From Streptomyces sp. CB02923 (GTDB lineage: Bacteria; Actinomycetota; Actinomycetes; Streptomycetales; Streptomycetaceae): a stretch of DNA of 64,000 nt. Shown here one piece after another: positions 37,464-45,443 of this stretch. Both the position numbers and the translations under genes were made by a program. Below the pieces are notes generated by a model, which had not been told where the DNA came from, did no database searches, and saw only the letters and a list, made by a program, of their open reading frames with translations. The stretch is taken from assembly GCF_001905005.1 (NCBI RefSeq), contig NZ_LWKZ01000027.1:248001-312000 (forward strand). The letters run 5' to 3'. Within the stretch, counting starts at the first letter, position 1. Each line of letters starts with the position of its first letter.

Positions 37464-37573
37464 ACTTTAAAGGACGTCGGAATTACACCGTCCACGGTAT
37501 CAGGAGCCCCGGCGGACTCCGACAGCACCCCTTCGAGGCCACCGTGTGACTCATTCGGCTTGACGAAGCCAAA

Positions 37574-37603
37574 TTACGCTGCGTAACCTCACAGTGAGTT
37601 ACC
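37574..37603 (+). promoter_or_regulatory. bldD operator/promoter region
   Basis: Two adjoining palindromes are present: TTACGC-T-GCGTAA (37574-37586) and CTCAC-A-GTGAG (37588-37598). The segment AGTGAGTTACC (37593-37603) differs by one base from the BldD consensus with a one-base spacer. BldD is known to repress its own gene in Streptomyces, so autoregulation here is likely. The site lies about 50-75 bp upstream of the start codon. Confidence 0.75.
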
Positions 37604-37650
37604 AGCCGCGCGGCCCGCGCCGCACGTCTACACAGTGTCCGGGGAGCTTT

Positions 37651-38151
37651 ATGTCCAGCGAATACGCCAAACAGCTCGGGGCCAAGCTCCGCGCCATCCG
37701 CACCCAGCAGGGCCTCTCTCTCCACGGTGTCGAGGAGAAGTCCCAGGGCCGCTGGAAGGCCGTCGTGGTGGGCTCGTACGAGCGCGGCGACCGTGCCGTG
37801 ACCGTGCAGCGCCTGGCCGAGCTGGCCGACTTCTACGGCGTGCCGGTGCAGGAACTGCTGCCGGGCACGACCCCGGGCGGCGCCGCCGAGCCGCCGCCGA
37901 AGCTGGTCCTGGACCTGGAGCGCCTGGCCCACGTGCCCGCCGAGAAGGCCGGCCCGCTGCAGCGCTACGCCGCCACGATCCAGAGCCAGCGCGGCGACTA
38001 CAACGGCAAGGTCCTCTCCATCCGCCAGGACGACCTGCGCACCCTCGCGGTGATCTACGACCAGTCGCCCTCCGTGCTGACCGAGCAGCTGATCAGCTGG
38101 GGCGTGCTGGACGCCGACGCACGCCGCGCGGTGCAGCACGAGGACATCTGA
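37651..38151 (+). CDS. bldD: Developmental master regulator BldD
   Basis: A 166-residue protein, almost the size of S. coelicolor BldD (167). The N-terminal XRE HTH covers about 8-70 (L-R-A-I-R-T-Q-Q-G-L-S-L, Y-E-R-G-D-R-A-V-T-V-Q-R-L). The C-terminal domain contains the cyclic-di-GMP signature R-x-D-x8-R-x-x-D: R114-G-D116, then R125-Q-D-D128. Tetrameric c-di-GMP bridges two BldD molecules and permits repression of sporulation genes during vegetative growth. The ATG at 37651 follows GGGGAG. It is monocistronic, with a terminator at 38179. Confidence 0.97.
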   Translation: MSSEYAKQLGAKLRAIRTQQGLSLHGVEEKSQGRWKAVVVGSYERGDRAVTVQRLAELADFYGVPVQELLPGTTPGGAAEPPPKLVLDLERLAHVPAEKAGPLQRYAATIQSQRGDYNGKVLSIRQDDLRTLAVIYDQSPSVLTEQLISWGVLDADARRAVQHEDI

Positions 38152-38178
38152 CCGCACGGGCGCCACCTGCAGAAACGT

Positions 38179-38213
38179 ACCGCCGCTCCGGACCGCTCCG
38201 GGGCGGCGGTTTT
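38179..38213 (+). terminator. bldD terminator
   Basis: Outer stem ACCGCCGC / GCGGCGGT with an inner CCGGA / TCCGG stem, followed by TTTTC. It lies 28 bp beyond the bldD stop codon. Confidence 0.85.
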
Positions 38214-38249
38214 CTGTGTCCGCGCTGCCGGGCCCGTCCGGCGGCCCCG

Positions 38250-38400
38250 CCCGTACGGCGCACGACCCTTCTCGCCCGTAGAGCGCACGATCCCCACCCG
38301 TACGGCGCACGACCCTTCTCGCCCGTAGAGCGCACGATCCCCACCCGTACGGCGCACGACGCTCCTCGCGCGTAGAGCGCACGATCCCCACCCGTAGGGC
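38250..38400. repeat. 47-bp tandem repeat, about 3.2 copies
   Basis: Units begin with CCCGTACGGCGCACGA at 38250, 38297, 38344 and (diverged, partial) 38391. Period is exactly 47 bp. Each unit contains two related half-units sharing CCCGTA-N2-GCGCACGA. The first two are nearly identical; the third is diverged in its middle. Confidence 0.9.
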
Positions 38401-38437
38401 GCATGCCCCGCCCGCACACCGCACCTGCCCAGCCCCG

Positions 38438-38485
38438 CCCATGCGAAGGGCCCGGAGCGTCTCCGCTCCGGGCCCTTCGCATGGG
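38438..38485 (-). terminator. nusB terminator with perfect 22-bp stem
   Basis: The arm CCCATGCGAAGGGCCCGG (extended by AGCG) pairs exactly with 38464-38485 around a TCTC loop. It ends 14 bp from the nusB stop codon and should terminate the minus-strand efp-nusB transcript; being convergent with bldD, it could work both ways. Confidence 0.9.
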
Positions 38486-38498
38486 ATCCACCGCCGCC

Positions 38499-38933
38499 TT
38501 ACTGCTCCTCGCGCCGCAGGCCGGGCTTCAGTTCTTTCAAGCGGGCCAGCAGGCCGTTGACGAAGGCCGGGGATTCATCCGTGGAGAATTCCTTGGCCAG
38601 CTGCACCGCTTCGTCGATCGCCACGATGTCCGGGGTCTCGTCCACCCAGACCAGCTCGTACGCGCCGAGCCGCAGCACATTGCGGTCGACCGTCGGCATC
38701 CGGTCCAGCGACCAGCCGACGGAGTAGGTGTCGAGCAGCTCGTCGATGCGCTCGACGTGCTCCGCGTACCCCTCGACCAGCTCCAGGGTGTACTCGTTGA
38801 CCGGCGGCTGTCGCGGGTCCGTCCGGGCGTGCCGCATCCAGTCCGCGAGCACGGTCTGCACGTCGGCACCGCGCTGGTCGGCCTCGAAGAGGATCTGGAA
38901 GGCGCGCTTGCGGGCCTTGTTGCGGGCGGCCAC
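38499..38933 (-). CDS. nusB: Transcription antitermination factor NusB
   Basis: A 144-residue helical protein with the family features A-R-K-R-A-F-Q-I-L-F-E-A-D at the N-terminus and I-D-E-A-V-Q-L-A-K-E-F-S-T-D-E-S-P-A-F-V-N-G-L-L later. NusB with NusE binds boxA RNA in rRNA antitermination. The GTG at 38933 is two bases after the efp stop codon, so the two are cotranscribed. Confidence 0.96.
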   Translation of the reverse strand: MAARNKARKRAFQILFEADQRGADVQTVLADWMRHARTDPRQPPVNEYTLELVEGYAEHVERIDELLDTYSVGWSLDRMPTVDRNVLRLGAYELVWVDETPDIVAIDEAVQLAKEFSTDESPAFVNGLLARLKELKPGLRREEQ

Positions 38934-38935
38934 GG

Positions 38936-39502
38936 TTAGCTGTTCACCCGGCCGAGGTAATCACCGGAGCGGGTGTCGACCTTGATCTTCTCGCCGGTCG
39001 TGATGAAGAGCGGCACCTGGATCTGGTGGCCGGTCTCCAGCGTGGCGGGCTTGCTGCCGCCGGTGGAGCGGTCGCCCTGGACGCCCGGCTCGGTCTCCGC
39101 GATGGTCAGCTCGACGGCGGCCGGCAGCTCGACGTAGAGCACCTCGCCCTCGTGCTGCGCCACGACGGCCTCGAAGCCCTCGAGCAGGTAGTTGGCGGCG
39201 TCACCGACGGTCTTGCGGTCGATGTGCAGCTGGTCGAAGGTGTCCATGTCCATGAAGACGAAGTACTCGCCGTCCATGTACGAGAACTGCATCCCGCGCT
39301 TGTCGACAGTAGCCGTCTCGACCTTCACGCCGGCGTTGAAGGTCTTGTCCACCACCTTGCCGGACAACACGTTCTTGAGCTTGGTGCGGACGAAGGCCGG
39401 GCCCTTGCCGGGCTTGACGTGCTGGAACTCGACGACGGACCAGAGCTGGCCGCCTTCGAGCTTGAGCACCAGGCCGTTCTTGAGGTCGTTCGTGGAAGCC
39501 AC
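38936..39502 (-). CDS. efp: Elongation factor P
   Basis: A 188-residue three-domain OB-type protein. The decoding-loop tip reads H-V-K-P-G-K-G-P-A-F-V-R-T-K. The C-terminal T-G-H-Q-I-Q-V-P-L-F-I-T-T-G-E-K-I-K-V-D-T-R is the family signature. It relieves ribosome stalling at polyproline. The start is GTG at 39502. Its upstream neighbour is the aminopeptidase-P-like gene, a common efp-pepP arrangement. Confidence 0.97.
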   Translation of the reverse strand: MASTNDLKNGLVLKLEGGQLWSVVEFQHVKPGKGPAFVRTKLKNVLSGKVVDKTFNAGVKVETATVDKRGMQFSYMDGEYFVFMDMDTFDQLHIDRKTVGDAANYLLEGFEAVVAQHEGEVLYVELPAAVELTIAETEPGVQGDRSTGGSKPATLETGHQIQVPLFITTGEKIKVDTRSGDYLGRVNS

Positions 39503-39569
39503 GGTTGCGGAATCTCCTGGACTGCGGGTGGTGGGACCCGGGGCACGCACGCGCCGAACCGGGTCCGGC

Positions 39570-40676
39570 TCAGAGCGCGAGCAGCTCCTTGGTCGTGATC
39601 GTGAGTAGCTCGGGTCCGCCGTCCGCCTCGGGGCGGACGACGAGTGTGTCGTCGATCCGGACACCGCCGCGGCCCGGGATGTGAACCCCCGGATCGACGG
39701 TGACCGGCACGCAAGCGTCCAGTTTACCCATGGCTGCAGGTGACAGCCGAGGGTCCTCGTCGATTTCGAGTCCCACACCGTGTCCGGTACCCGGTCCCAG
39801 GCTCTCACCGTGCCCCGCGCCGACCAGGACCTGGCGCGCCGCCCGGTCCACCTCGCGGCACTCCACACCCGGTGCCAGCGCCTCCCGTCCGGCCCTCTGG
39901 GCTGCGAAAACAAGGTCGTACAGCTCGATCTGCCAGTCCGCGGGCGTGGTGCCGATGACGAACGTACGGCCGATCTCGCAGCGGTAACCCCGGTAGTTCG
40001 CCCCCAGATTGACGGTCAGGAAGTCACCTTCCTCGACCCGCCGGTCGGTGGGCAGATGTCCGGGACGTCCCGAATACGGGCCGGAGGCGACCGAGGTGGG
40101 GAAGGCGGGGCCGTCCGCGCCGTGGTCCACGAGACGGCGCTCCAGTTCGAGGGCGAGGTGCCGTTCGGTACGGCCCACCAGAATCGACTCCAGCAGTTCG
40201 CCGAGGGCCTGGTCGGTGATCTCGGCGGCGATCCGCAGACAGGCGATCTCCTCGTCGTCCTTCACGACCCGCTGCGCCTCGACGGCACGGGCGAGGTCAT
40301 CGAGCCGCAGCCGCGGGGCGACCTGGGTCAGCGCGCGGTGCCGGGCGACCGTGAGGTGGTGCTCCTCGACGGCGAGCGAGCCCGCCCCGGCCCGCGCCGC
40401 CTGGTCCGCGGCGGCCACGACCGGGTCGCCGTCCCGGGTGGGCAGCTCGGACACGCGCAGCTCCTCGGCGGGCCGCCCTTCCGAGGGATCGCCGCTCAGC
40501 GGCCCCCCGGTCAGCAGGAGGTCGTCGGCGGGACCGAGCAGCAGGGCCGCGCCGGGCGGCGCGCAGCCGGTGAGGTAGCGGACATTGGCGGGACGCGAGA
40601 TCAGCGCCGCGGCGCTTCCGGCGGCGACGCAGCGGTCGCGCAGCCGCGTACGCCGGGCCGAGTACAGCTCGGACAT
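39570..40676 (-). CDS. M24-family (Xaa-Pro aminopeptidase-like) protein with altered metal ligands
   Basis: A 368-residue protein with a creatinase-type N-domain and a pita-bread M24 domain. The alignment to the family is clear, but four of the five usual metal ligands differ: the first Asp is Asn (T-V-N-L-G-A), the second Asp is Glu (C-E-I-G-R-T-F), the His is retained (G-T-G-H-G-V-G-L-E), and both Glu are Asp (V-D-P-G-V-H and G-V-R-I-D-D). The prolidase second His is also Asp (L-E-I-D-E-D). It may be a non-canonical or inactive metallopeptidase. The ATG is at 40676, upstream of efp. Confidence 0.85.
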   Translation of the reverse strand: MSELYSARRTRLRDRCVAAGSAAALISRPANVRYLTGCAPPGAALLLGPADDLLLTGGPLSGDPSEGRPAEELRVSELPTRDGDPVVAAADQAARAGAGSLAVEEHHLTVARHRALTQVAPRLRLDDLARAVEAQRVVKDDEEIACLRIAAEITDQALGELLESILVGRTERHLALELERRLVDHGADGPAFPTSVASGPYSGRPGHLPTDRRVEEGDFLTVNLGANYRGYRCEIGRTFVIGTTPADWQIELYDLVFAAQRAGREALAPGVECREVDRAARQVLVGAGHGESLGPGTGHGVGLEIDEDPRLSPAAMGKLDACVPVTVDPGVHIPGRGGVRIDDTLVVRPEADGGPELLTITTKELLAL

Positions 40677-40827
40677 GCACCGAGCGTACGGTCCCCGGCC
40701 CGGCCCGGCCGGTCGGGCGGGTCCGGGCGGGGGATCGTAGGGGGCTGGGCGGGGCGGGCGGCGTGGGGGCGGGGAGAGCTTGGCCGGGTGTGAGTGGTTG
40801 GCGTACAGGAAATCCCGGTGGGAACGA

Positions 40828-41805
40828 TCATGGTTCGGTCGGCACGAGCGCGCTGACCCGGTTCTCGTACTCGCGGCGGGCCTTGCGCTGGGCCGGGACC
40901 GCGGGCATGCCCTGGCCGCCGTCGAGCGGTTGGCAGAGGGCGAGGATCCGGCAGTGCACGGCCGGGACTGCGGTGACGCGAAGTGTGTAGCCCTGGCCGC
41001 GCCGTACGACGACGCCCTGGGCGAGCGCGGCCCGCTCGGCGGCCTCCGGTTCGGCGGTGCGGAGGAAGTCGGCGGCCTTGCCCGGCATGTCGAGGGTGAC
41101 CAGCAGCTCCAGGGCCGGGGCTTCCTCCTTGGCGGCGGTGTGGTCGGGCAGGAGGTCGGCGACGGCCGTGCGGATGGCGCCGCGGCTGACGCCATGGTCG
41201 CGGGCAAGGGCGGCGATGGAGCGGTCCTCCAGATATGCGGTGCGGACGTCGCCGGTCTTGTCGGCCGGGACGGCGGGGCGGCGTCCACCCTTGCTGCCCT
41301 TGGTCTCGGAGGCGCGCAGCCCGTCGTACGTCGGTTCCCGCTGGAGGTCGCGCTGGAGTTCGCCGGTGGCGGCGAAGGGCTGCACCATGAACTTCACGGT
41401 GGACAGCAGCTCGCCGGTGCGCGGGTGGCGTGCGGTGAGGTCCATGGCGGAGAACGCGCCGTCGTGGATGCGCAGCGCGACCTGGTCGCGGTGGAGGACG
41501 TCGAGCACGTCGAGGATGTGTCCGGTGCCGCGTACGAGGCGGGACATCTCGGAGATGTGCACGGTGTCCCCGGGCCGGGCGTAGTCGAGGAGGGCGCGGA
41601 ACTTCGGACGCTGGAGCGGGTGGAGGCGGCTGGAGGTGCCGCCGTCCTCCTCGAAGACGACCGGGTCCGCGATCTCGAAGACGACCGGGTCCTCGATGCA
41701 GGCCGCGTCCAGGACGAGGTTCTGCCGGGCGGTCGGCTGCTGGTCGGTCGAGACCCGCTTGTAGACCAGATTCGCCGCCAGGGCCCCTTCCGTTTGACGA
41801 CACAT
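40828..41805 (-). CDS. Serine recombinase / resolvase-like protein
   Basis: A 325-residue protein with an N-terminal resolvase catalytic domain. The catalytic serine is in Y-K-R-V-S-T-D-Q-Q at about 15-23, with I-S-E-M-S-R-L-V-R later and an HTH in the middle (S-I-A-A-L-A-R-D-H-G-V-S-R-G-A-I-R). The helix region after L-V-L-D-A-A contains an internal eight-residue duplication (D-P-V-V-F-E twice, from a 24-bp DNA repeat). The last ~110 residues are not typical of resolvases. It starts within a few bases of the truncated gene at 41811, so it appears to mark a junction. Resolvases of this size accompany Tn3 elements; a broken Tn3 transposase lies 1.3 kb away. Confidence 0.75.
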   Translation of the reverse strand: MCRQTEGALAANLVYKRVSTDQQPTARQNLVLDAACIEDPVVFEIADPVVFEEDGGTSSRLHPLQRPKFRALLDYARPGDTVHISEMSRLVRGTGHILDVLDVLHRDQVALRIHDGAFSAMDLTARHPRTGELLSTVKFMVQPFAATGELQRDLQREPTYDGLRASETKGSKGGRRPAVPADKTGDVRTAYLEDRSIAALARDHGVSRGAIRTAVADLLPDHTAAKEEAPALELLVTLDMPGKAADFLRTAEPEAAERAALAQGVVVRRGQGYTLRVTAVPAVHCRILALCQPLDGGQGMPAVPAQRKARREYENRVSALVPTEP

Positions 41806-41810
41806 AGCTG

Positions 41811-42032
41811 AGCGTCGGCGTGCTCGCGGTGGGCGCGGACGAGCACCGGGCGCTGGTCTCCTACGGCGAGATCGCCCCGGGCTCCGGCAACCGGGGCGCG
41901 ATCCCGGCCGTCGAACAGGACGGGGCACCGCCGGCCCGGCCCAGGCTGGTCGTGACCGGCGAGGTCACCGGTGGGCGCGACGTCCATGACGTCGTCGAGC
42001 TGGACGCCGGGCGCGTCGAGCCCACCGGCTAA
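41811..42032 (+). pseudogene. 3' fragment of a molybdopterin-oxidoreductase-like gene
   Basis: About 73 codons in frame without a start of its own, reading V-G-A-D-E-H-R-A-L-V-S-Y-G-E-I, then P-R-L-V-V-T-G-E-V-T-G-G-R and V-H-D-V-V-E-L. This resembles the C-terminal end of sulfite-oxidase-like molybdopterin proteins (family assigned from memory of motif style). The frame is interrupted by TAG just upstream, near the recombinase start. It was probably truncated when the mobile element arrived. Confidence 0.45.
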
Positions 42033-43021
42033 CCCCGAGCGACCTCAGCGGTGTGCGCGGGGGTGTAGCGCTCGCCCGTCACCTGGTCGCTCAGCGGGTC
42101 CAGCGCGGCCAGCGCCTCGGCGTCCAGGGTGAGCTCCAGCGCGGCCGCGTTCTGCTCCAGCCGGGCAGGGCTGCGGGTGCCCGGAATGGTCGCCACCGCC
42201 ACCCCGAGCCGCTCGGCCTGGGCGTACACCCAGGCCAGCGCCACCTGGGCCGGGGTGGCCCCCAGCCGGTCGGCCACCTCGCGCACGGTCCGCGCGATCT
42301 TCTCGTTGGCCTCGCCCGCCTCGCCGGCGAAGCGGGGGTTGGTGCGCCGGAAGTCCTTCTCGCCCAGTGCGGAGCGGTCCAGGGTGCCGGTCAGGAACCC
42401 CCGCCCCAGCGGCGAGTACGGCACCAGCCCGACCCCCAGCTCGGCCATCACCGGGGTGACCGCCTCGACGTCGCGGGTCCACAGCGAGTATTCGCTCTGC
42501 ACCGCGGTGATCGGGTGCACCGCGTGCGCCCGGCGCAGCAGCTCGCCGTCGACCTCGGACAGGCCCAGATGGCGGACCTTGCCCGCCTCGACCAGCTCGG
42601 CCATCGCCCCGACGGTCTCCTCGATCTCCACGTCCTGGGGCGGGCGGTGGGCGTAGTACAGGTCGATCACCTCGACGCCCAGCCGCAGCAGCGAGGCGTC
42701 GCAGGAGCGCAGCACGTAGTCCCGGGCACCGCGGATGCGGCGTGACCGGTCGCCGGCACTGCGGTCGATGCCGAACTTGGTGGCCAGCTGCACCTGGTCC
42801 CGGCGGCCGTGGATGGCCCGGCCCAGCAGCACCTCGTTGTGCCCGGTGCCGTAGGAGTCGGAGGTGTCCAGGAACGTGACGCCCAGCTCCAGGGCCCGGT
42901 CGATGGTGGCCAGGCCGCCTTCCCAGTCGGCGGCGCCGTAGCTCTCGCTCATCCCCATGCACCCCAGGCCCATCGCGCTGACGGTGAGACCGGACGAGCC
43001 GAGCGTGGTTCGGGTGATCAT
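42029..43021 (-). CDS. Aldo/keto reductase
   Basis: A 330-residue NADPH-dependent oxidoreductase of the AKR TIM-barrel family. The catalytic tetrad is complete: Asp52 and Tyr57 in L-D-T-S-D-S-Y-G, Lys82 in A-T-K-F-G, and His125 in Y-Y-A-H-R-P. The pattern is closest to the YakC/AKR13-type group. The substrate is unknown. It lies between the recombinase and the broken transposase and may be a passenger of the insertion. Confidence 0.9.
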   Translation of the reverse strand: MITRTTLGSSGLTVSAMGLGCMGMSESYGAADWEGGLATIDRALELGVTFLDTSDSYGTGHNEVLLGRAIHGRRDQVQLATKFGIDRSAGDRSRRIRGARDYVLRSCDASLLRLGVEVIDLYYAHRPPQDVEIEETVGAMAELVEAGKVRHLGLSEVDGELLRRAHAVHPITAVQSEYSLWTRDVEAVTPVMAELGVGLVPYSPLGRGFLTGTLDRSALGEKDFRRTNPRFAGEAGEANEKIARTVREVADRLGATPAQVALAWVYAQAERLGVAVATIPGTRSPARLEQNAAALELTLDAEALAALDPLSDQVTGERYTPAHTAEVARG

Positions 43022-43139
43022 TCGCGGATACTCCTCCTGCCCGGCGGACCGGGCGGTACCTCAAGGGCTGACGAACGCCTCCGACACTAGGAATTGGAGC
43101 GCGCTCGAAGTCAAGCCGGAGGACCGGCCCCCGCCGGTG

Positions 43140-44150
43140 GGTCAGGCGCGGCGGGCGCAGGCCCTGGCCGGGGCCGCTGGCCTTGATGTTGAACAGGTAG
43201 CGGCCCAGGAAGTTGATGTGCCGGTCCTTGAGCGGAGAGAGGCGGGCGACGTCCTCGTCCTTGATGTCGTGGCTCGCGGCGCGGAGCTGGGCGACGGCAG
43301 CGTCCTGGTAGCGGGTGTTCCACGGGACGACGGCGTCTGGGACGAGGCCGAGGGCGGCGAGCTGGTCCTCCTGGCCCTCGCGGTACGCCTGGCGGATCCG
43401 GCCGCGGCCGCCGTGGCAGATCGCGCGGGCGAGGCGGTGGCGGGATTCCCGCACGGTGAGCTGCCGGTTCATCAGCCTGCGGTAGGTGTCGGTCGACCAG
43501 CGCGAGCAGGTGCATGGTCCTGTCGATCCGCCCTTACTCGACGAACGCGGCGCCCAGCGGGGCCGGGTGGCCTTCGCGGCCGAACAACCCGCGACCTGGT
43601 CATTGACGGAATTCAGCCAAGTCACACCCCTCGCGGGTGTGCCTCTCGGGCACCTGGCCGAAGGCGTCGAGGAACCCGGTCCAGGAGTGGGCCCGTCCAG
43701 CAACCGGGCGCGCGGGCCCACCCACCGGTTCGACGGGGAGGCGAACACATCGCGCCGGTTCAGGGCGCGGTGCAGCTGCTCCAGGACGCTCACCACGTAC
43801 GCGTCGCAGTCGACCGTGCCCTGCGGCAGGCAGCTTGGTGTTGGAGAACACTGCGCGCTTCCACATCGCCGACACCAGCTCGGCGTCGACTTCGCGGGGC
43901 AGTGGCGGCCGGTCCTTGACCCGGCGCCGGACAGCGCGGCCAGGCGGCGCACCGCCTTGAGGATGCGCCGCCCGGCTGGGGCGCCGCCCAGCGCGTCCGG
44001 CTCGCCCAGCAGGGGCAGGAACGGGCGCACGGTGTTGTAGCGCAGGGCCGGCTTCTCGCGGCATCGCCGCCTCCGCCGACCCGTCGTCCTCGGGCACCAG
44101 GGCCTCGACGGTCGCCACAGCGCCGGCCACCGCCGTACGCGGCCGTGATC
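43140..44150 (-). pseudogene. tnpA: Frameshifted Tn3-family transposase remnant
   Basis: On the minus strand the reading frame is broken at least twice, but Tn3-transposase segments are recognisable in order: R-Y-N-T-V-R-P-F-L-P-L-L; E-V-D-A-E-L-V-S-A-M-W-K-R-A-V-F in another frame; Y-V-V-S-V-L-E-Q-L-H-R-A-L-N-R-R-D-V-F; N-R-Q-L-T-V-R-E-S-R-H; A-Y-R-E-G-Q-E-D-Q-L; and K-D-E-D-V-A-R-L-S-P-L-K. Only about the C-terminal third of a ~1000-residue transposase is present, and no terminal inverted repeats were found. It is a dead element. Confidence 0.85.
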
Positions 44151-44217
44151 GTCCCCCCGGCGGGGGAATACCCGGAGGGAGCGGCGCGAACCCCGGGAGC
44201 TCGGCGCCGCCCCGCCG

Positions 44218-45072
44218 CTACCAGCTCGGCGGGCTCGCGATGCTGCGGGCGACCACGTCGTCCAGGAGGCGGGCCGTGGTGGGCACGTCGTGTGCCGAGT
44301 TGTCGATGATGGGCAGGCCGGAGCCGTACCAGCCCGCCATCCGGCCGTGGATGCGGGCGACCTCCTCGTCGGAGAGGCGCCGGTTGCCCGTACGGCGGGC
44401 GTTCCGCTCCAGGACGATCTCCAGGCCCGGCAGCAGCACGATCGGCAGCAGCCCGGGACCCACATGGCGTTTCCAGCCACCGAGGCCGATGACCGGGCGG
44501 TCCGGGAACACGGCGTCGTCGAGGATGCAGGAGATGCCGTTGGCGAGGAAGTTGCGGGCCGCGAAGCCGCAGGTGCGGCGGGCGAGGCGGTACTGCGCCT
44601 CGGAGTGGTCGTTCCAGCCCGTCCGGGGGTCCGCGAAGCCGGACCGTACCCATTCGCGGACGTCGTCCAGGCTGATGTGGGCGGTGGGCACCCTGCGGGA
44701 GTCGGCCCAGTGCCGGGCGACGCTGGTCTTGCCGGCGCCGGCCGGGCCGATGAGCAGTACGGCCACGGCGGCGTGCGCAGCGTCCTGGGCTGAGGTGCCG
44801 ACGGGCGGGCTGGGCAGCGCCACGGGGGCGCCGGGCGGGAGCTGGATGTGCCCGGTGGCCTCGGCGGGGGGCGGCGCGGTCGGTGCGCCGTGCGGCGGGG
44901 CGGTGGGCGGCGGCGGCGCGGCGGGCCAGCCGGGCGCGGGCGGCGCGGTCTGCGGCTGGTGCTGGTGCGGCGGTATGGGATGGCCTGCGCCGGGGTGCGG
45001 GGCCATCGCGGCCCCTTGGCCCGGCACCGGTCCATGAGGCGGTGGCAGCGGAGTCCCCCCTGCGTGCTGCAT
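44218..45072 (-). CDS. P-loop kinase-like protein with proline-rich N-terminus
   Basis: A 284-residue protein. The first ~95 residues are Pro/Ala/Gly-rich and likely disordered. The second part is a small ATPase of the zeta-toxin/AAA_33/polynucleotide-kinase style: Walker A G-P-A-G-A-G-K-T at 109-116, then I-S-L-D-D-V-R-E-W and W-N-D-H-S-E. Such proteins phosphorylate small molecules or nucleic-acid ends. The specific substrate is unknown. It is followed by the intact aro cluster on the same strand but separated by a terminator, so it is a separate transcript. Confidence 0.75.
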   Translation of the reverse strand: MQHAGGTPLPPPHGPVPGQGAAMAPHPGAGHPIPPHQHQPQTAPPAPGWPAAPPPPTAPPHGAPTAPPPAEATGHIQLPPGAPVALPSPPVGTSAQDAAHAAVAVLLIGPAGAGKTSVARHWADSRRVPTAHISLDDVREWVRSGFADPRTGWNDHSEAQYRLARRTCGFAARNFLANGISCILDDAVFPDRPVIGLGGWKRHVGPGLLPIVLLPGLEIVLERNARRTGNRRLSDEEVARIHGRMAGWYGSGLPIIDNSAHDVPTTARLLDDVVARSIASPPSW

Positions 45073-45443
45073 CCGGTGGCTCTCCGTCTCGTGCGGTCGA
45101 ATTCCGTGGCCCGCCCGCGGTGTGCGGAGTGCTCGCGGTACGGGCGGGAGTCGTCCGTACGGTGCTCGCGTGTCCGGCGCGCCGGGCGTCCGGCCCGGGT
45201 GGGCCGAGGTGGTTGTCCGGCGAACGGTACCCGCAGAAGGTGGCCGCAGTCCTCCCCCGGCAAGGCAGCCTGCGCCCCCGGCCGTCGGCAGCCGTTGTCC
45301 CCCGCAGGACAGCCGGTCCCCCCAGCCGTCGCCGGCCGTCGCCCCCGGCCGTCGACAGCGACGACGGCCGGGGGGGGGCGGGACGACAGCCGGGGGGACG
45401 GGACGACAGCCGGGGAACGGCGCGGTGCCCCCGAGAGCCGCCC
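45073..45443. other. Region between the kinase-like gene and aroQ
   Basis: About 370 bp, very GC-rich, with the aro-cluster terminator at 45342-45374, short direct repeats of the kind GGGACGACAGCCGGGG, and the upstream region of the kinase-like gene. No coding sequence is supported. Confidence 0.65.
45342..45374 (-). terminator. Terminator of the aro cluster
   Basis: A perfect 13-bp stem (CCCCCGGCCGTCG / CGACGGCCGGGGG) with a seven-base loop lies 70 bp beyond the aroQ stop. Confidence 0.75.

Larger units (their letters stand above)
38152..38498. other. bldD-nusB intergenic region
   Basis: About 350 bp between convergent genes. It contains, in order, the bldD terminator, a 47-bp tandem repeat array and the nusB terminator. 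No coding sequence is supported. Confidence 0.8.

Noticed and set aside
38250..38400. Possible CRISPR array
   Set aside because: The units are directly contiguous 47-bp repeats without unique spacers, and no cas gene is nearby.
42045..45263. A long minus-strand frame of about 1070 residues across the aldo/keto reductase, transposase and kinase-like genes
   Set aside because: It passes in the wrong frame through two intact genes. Only the Tn3-transposase segments in the middle are real, and they need frameshifts; annotated as a pseudogene instead.
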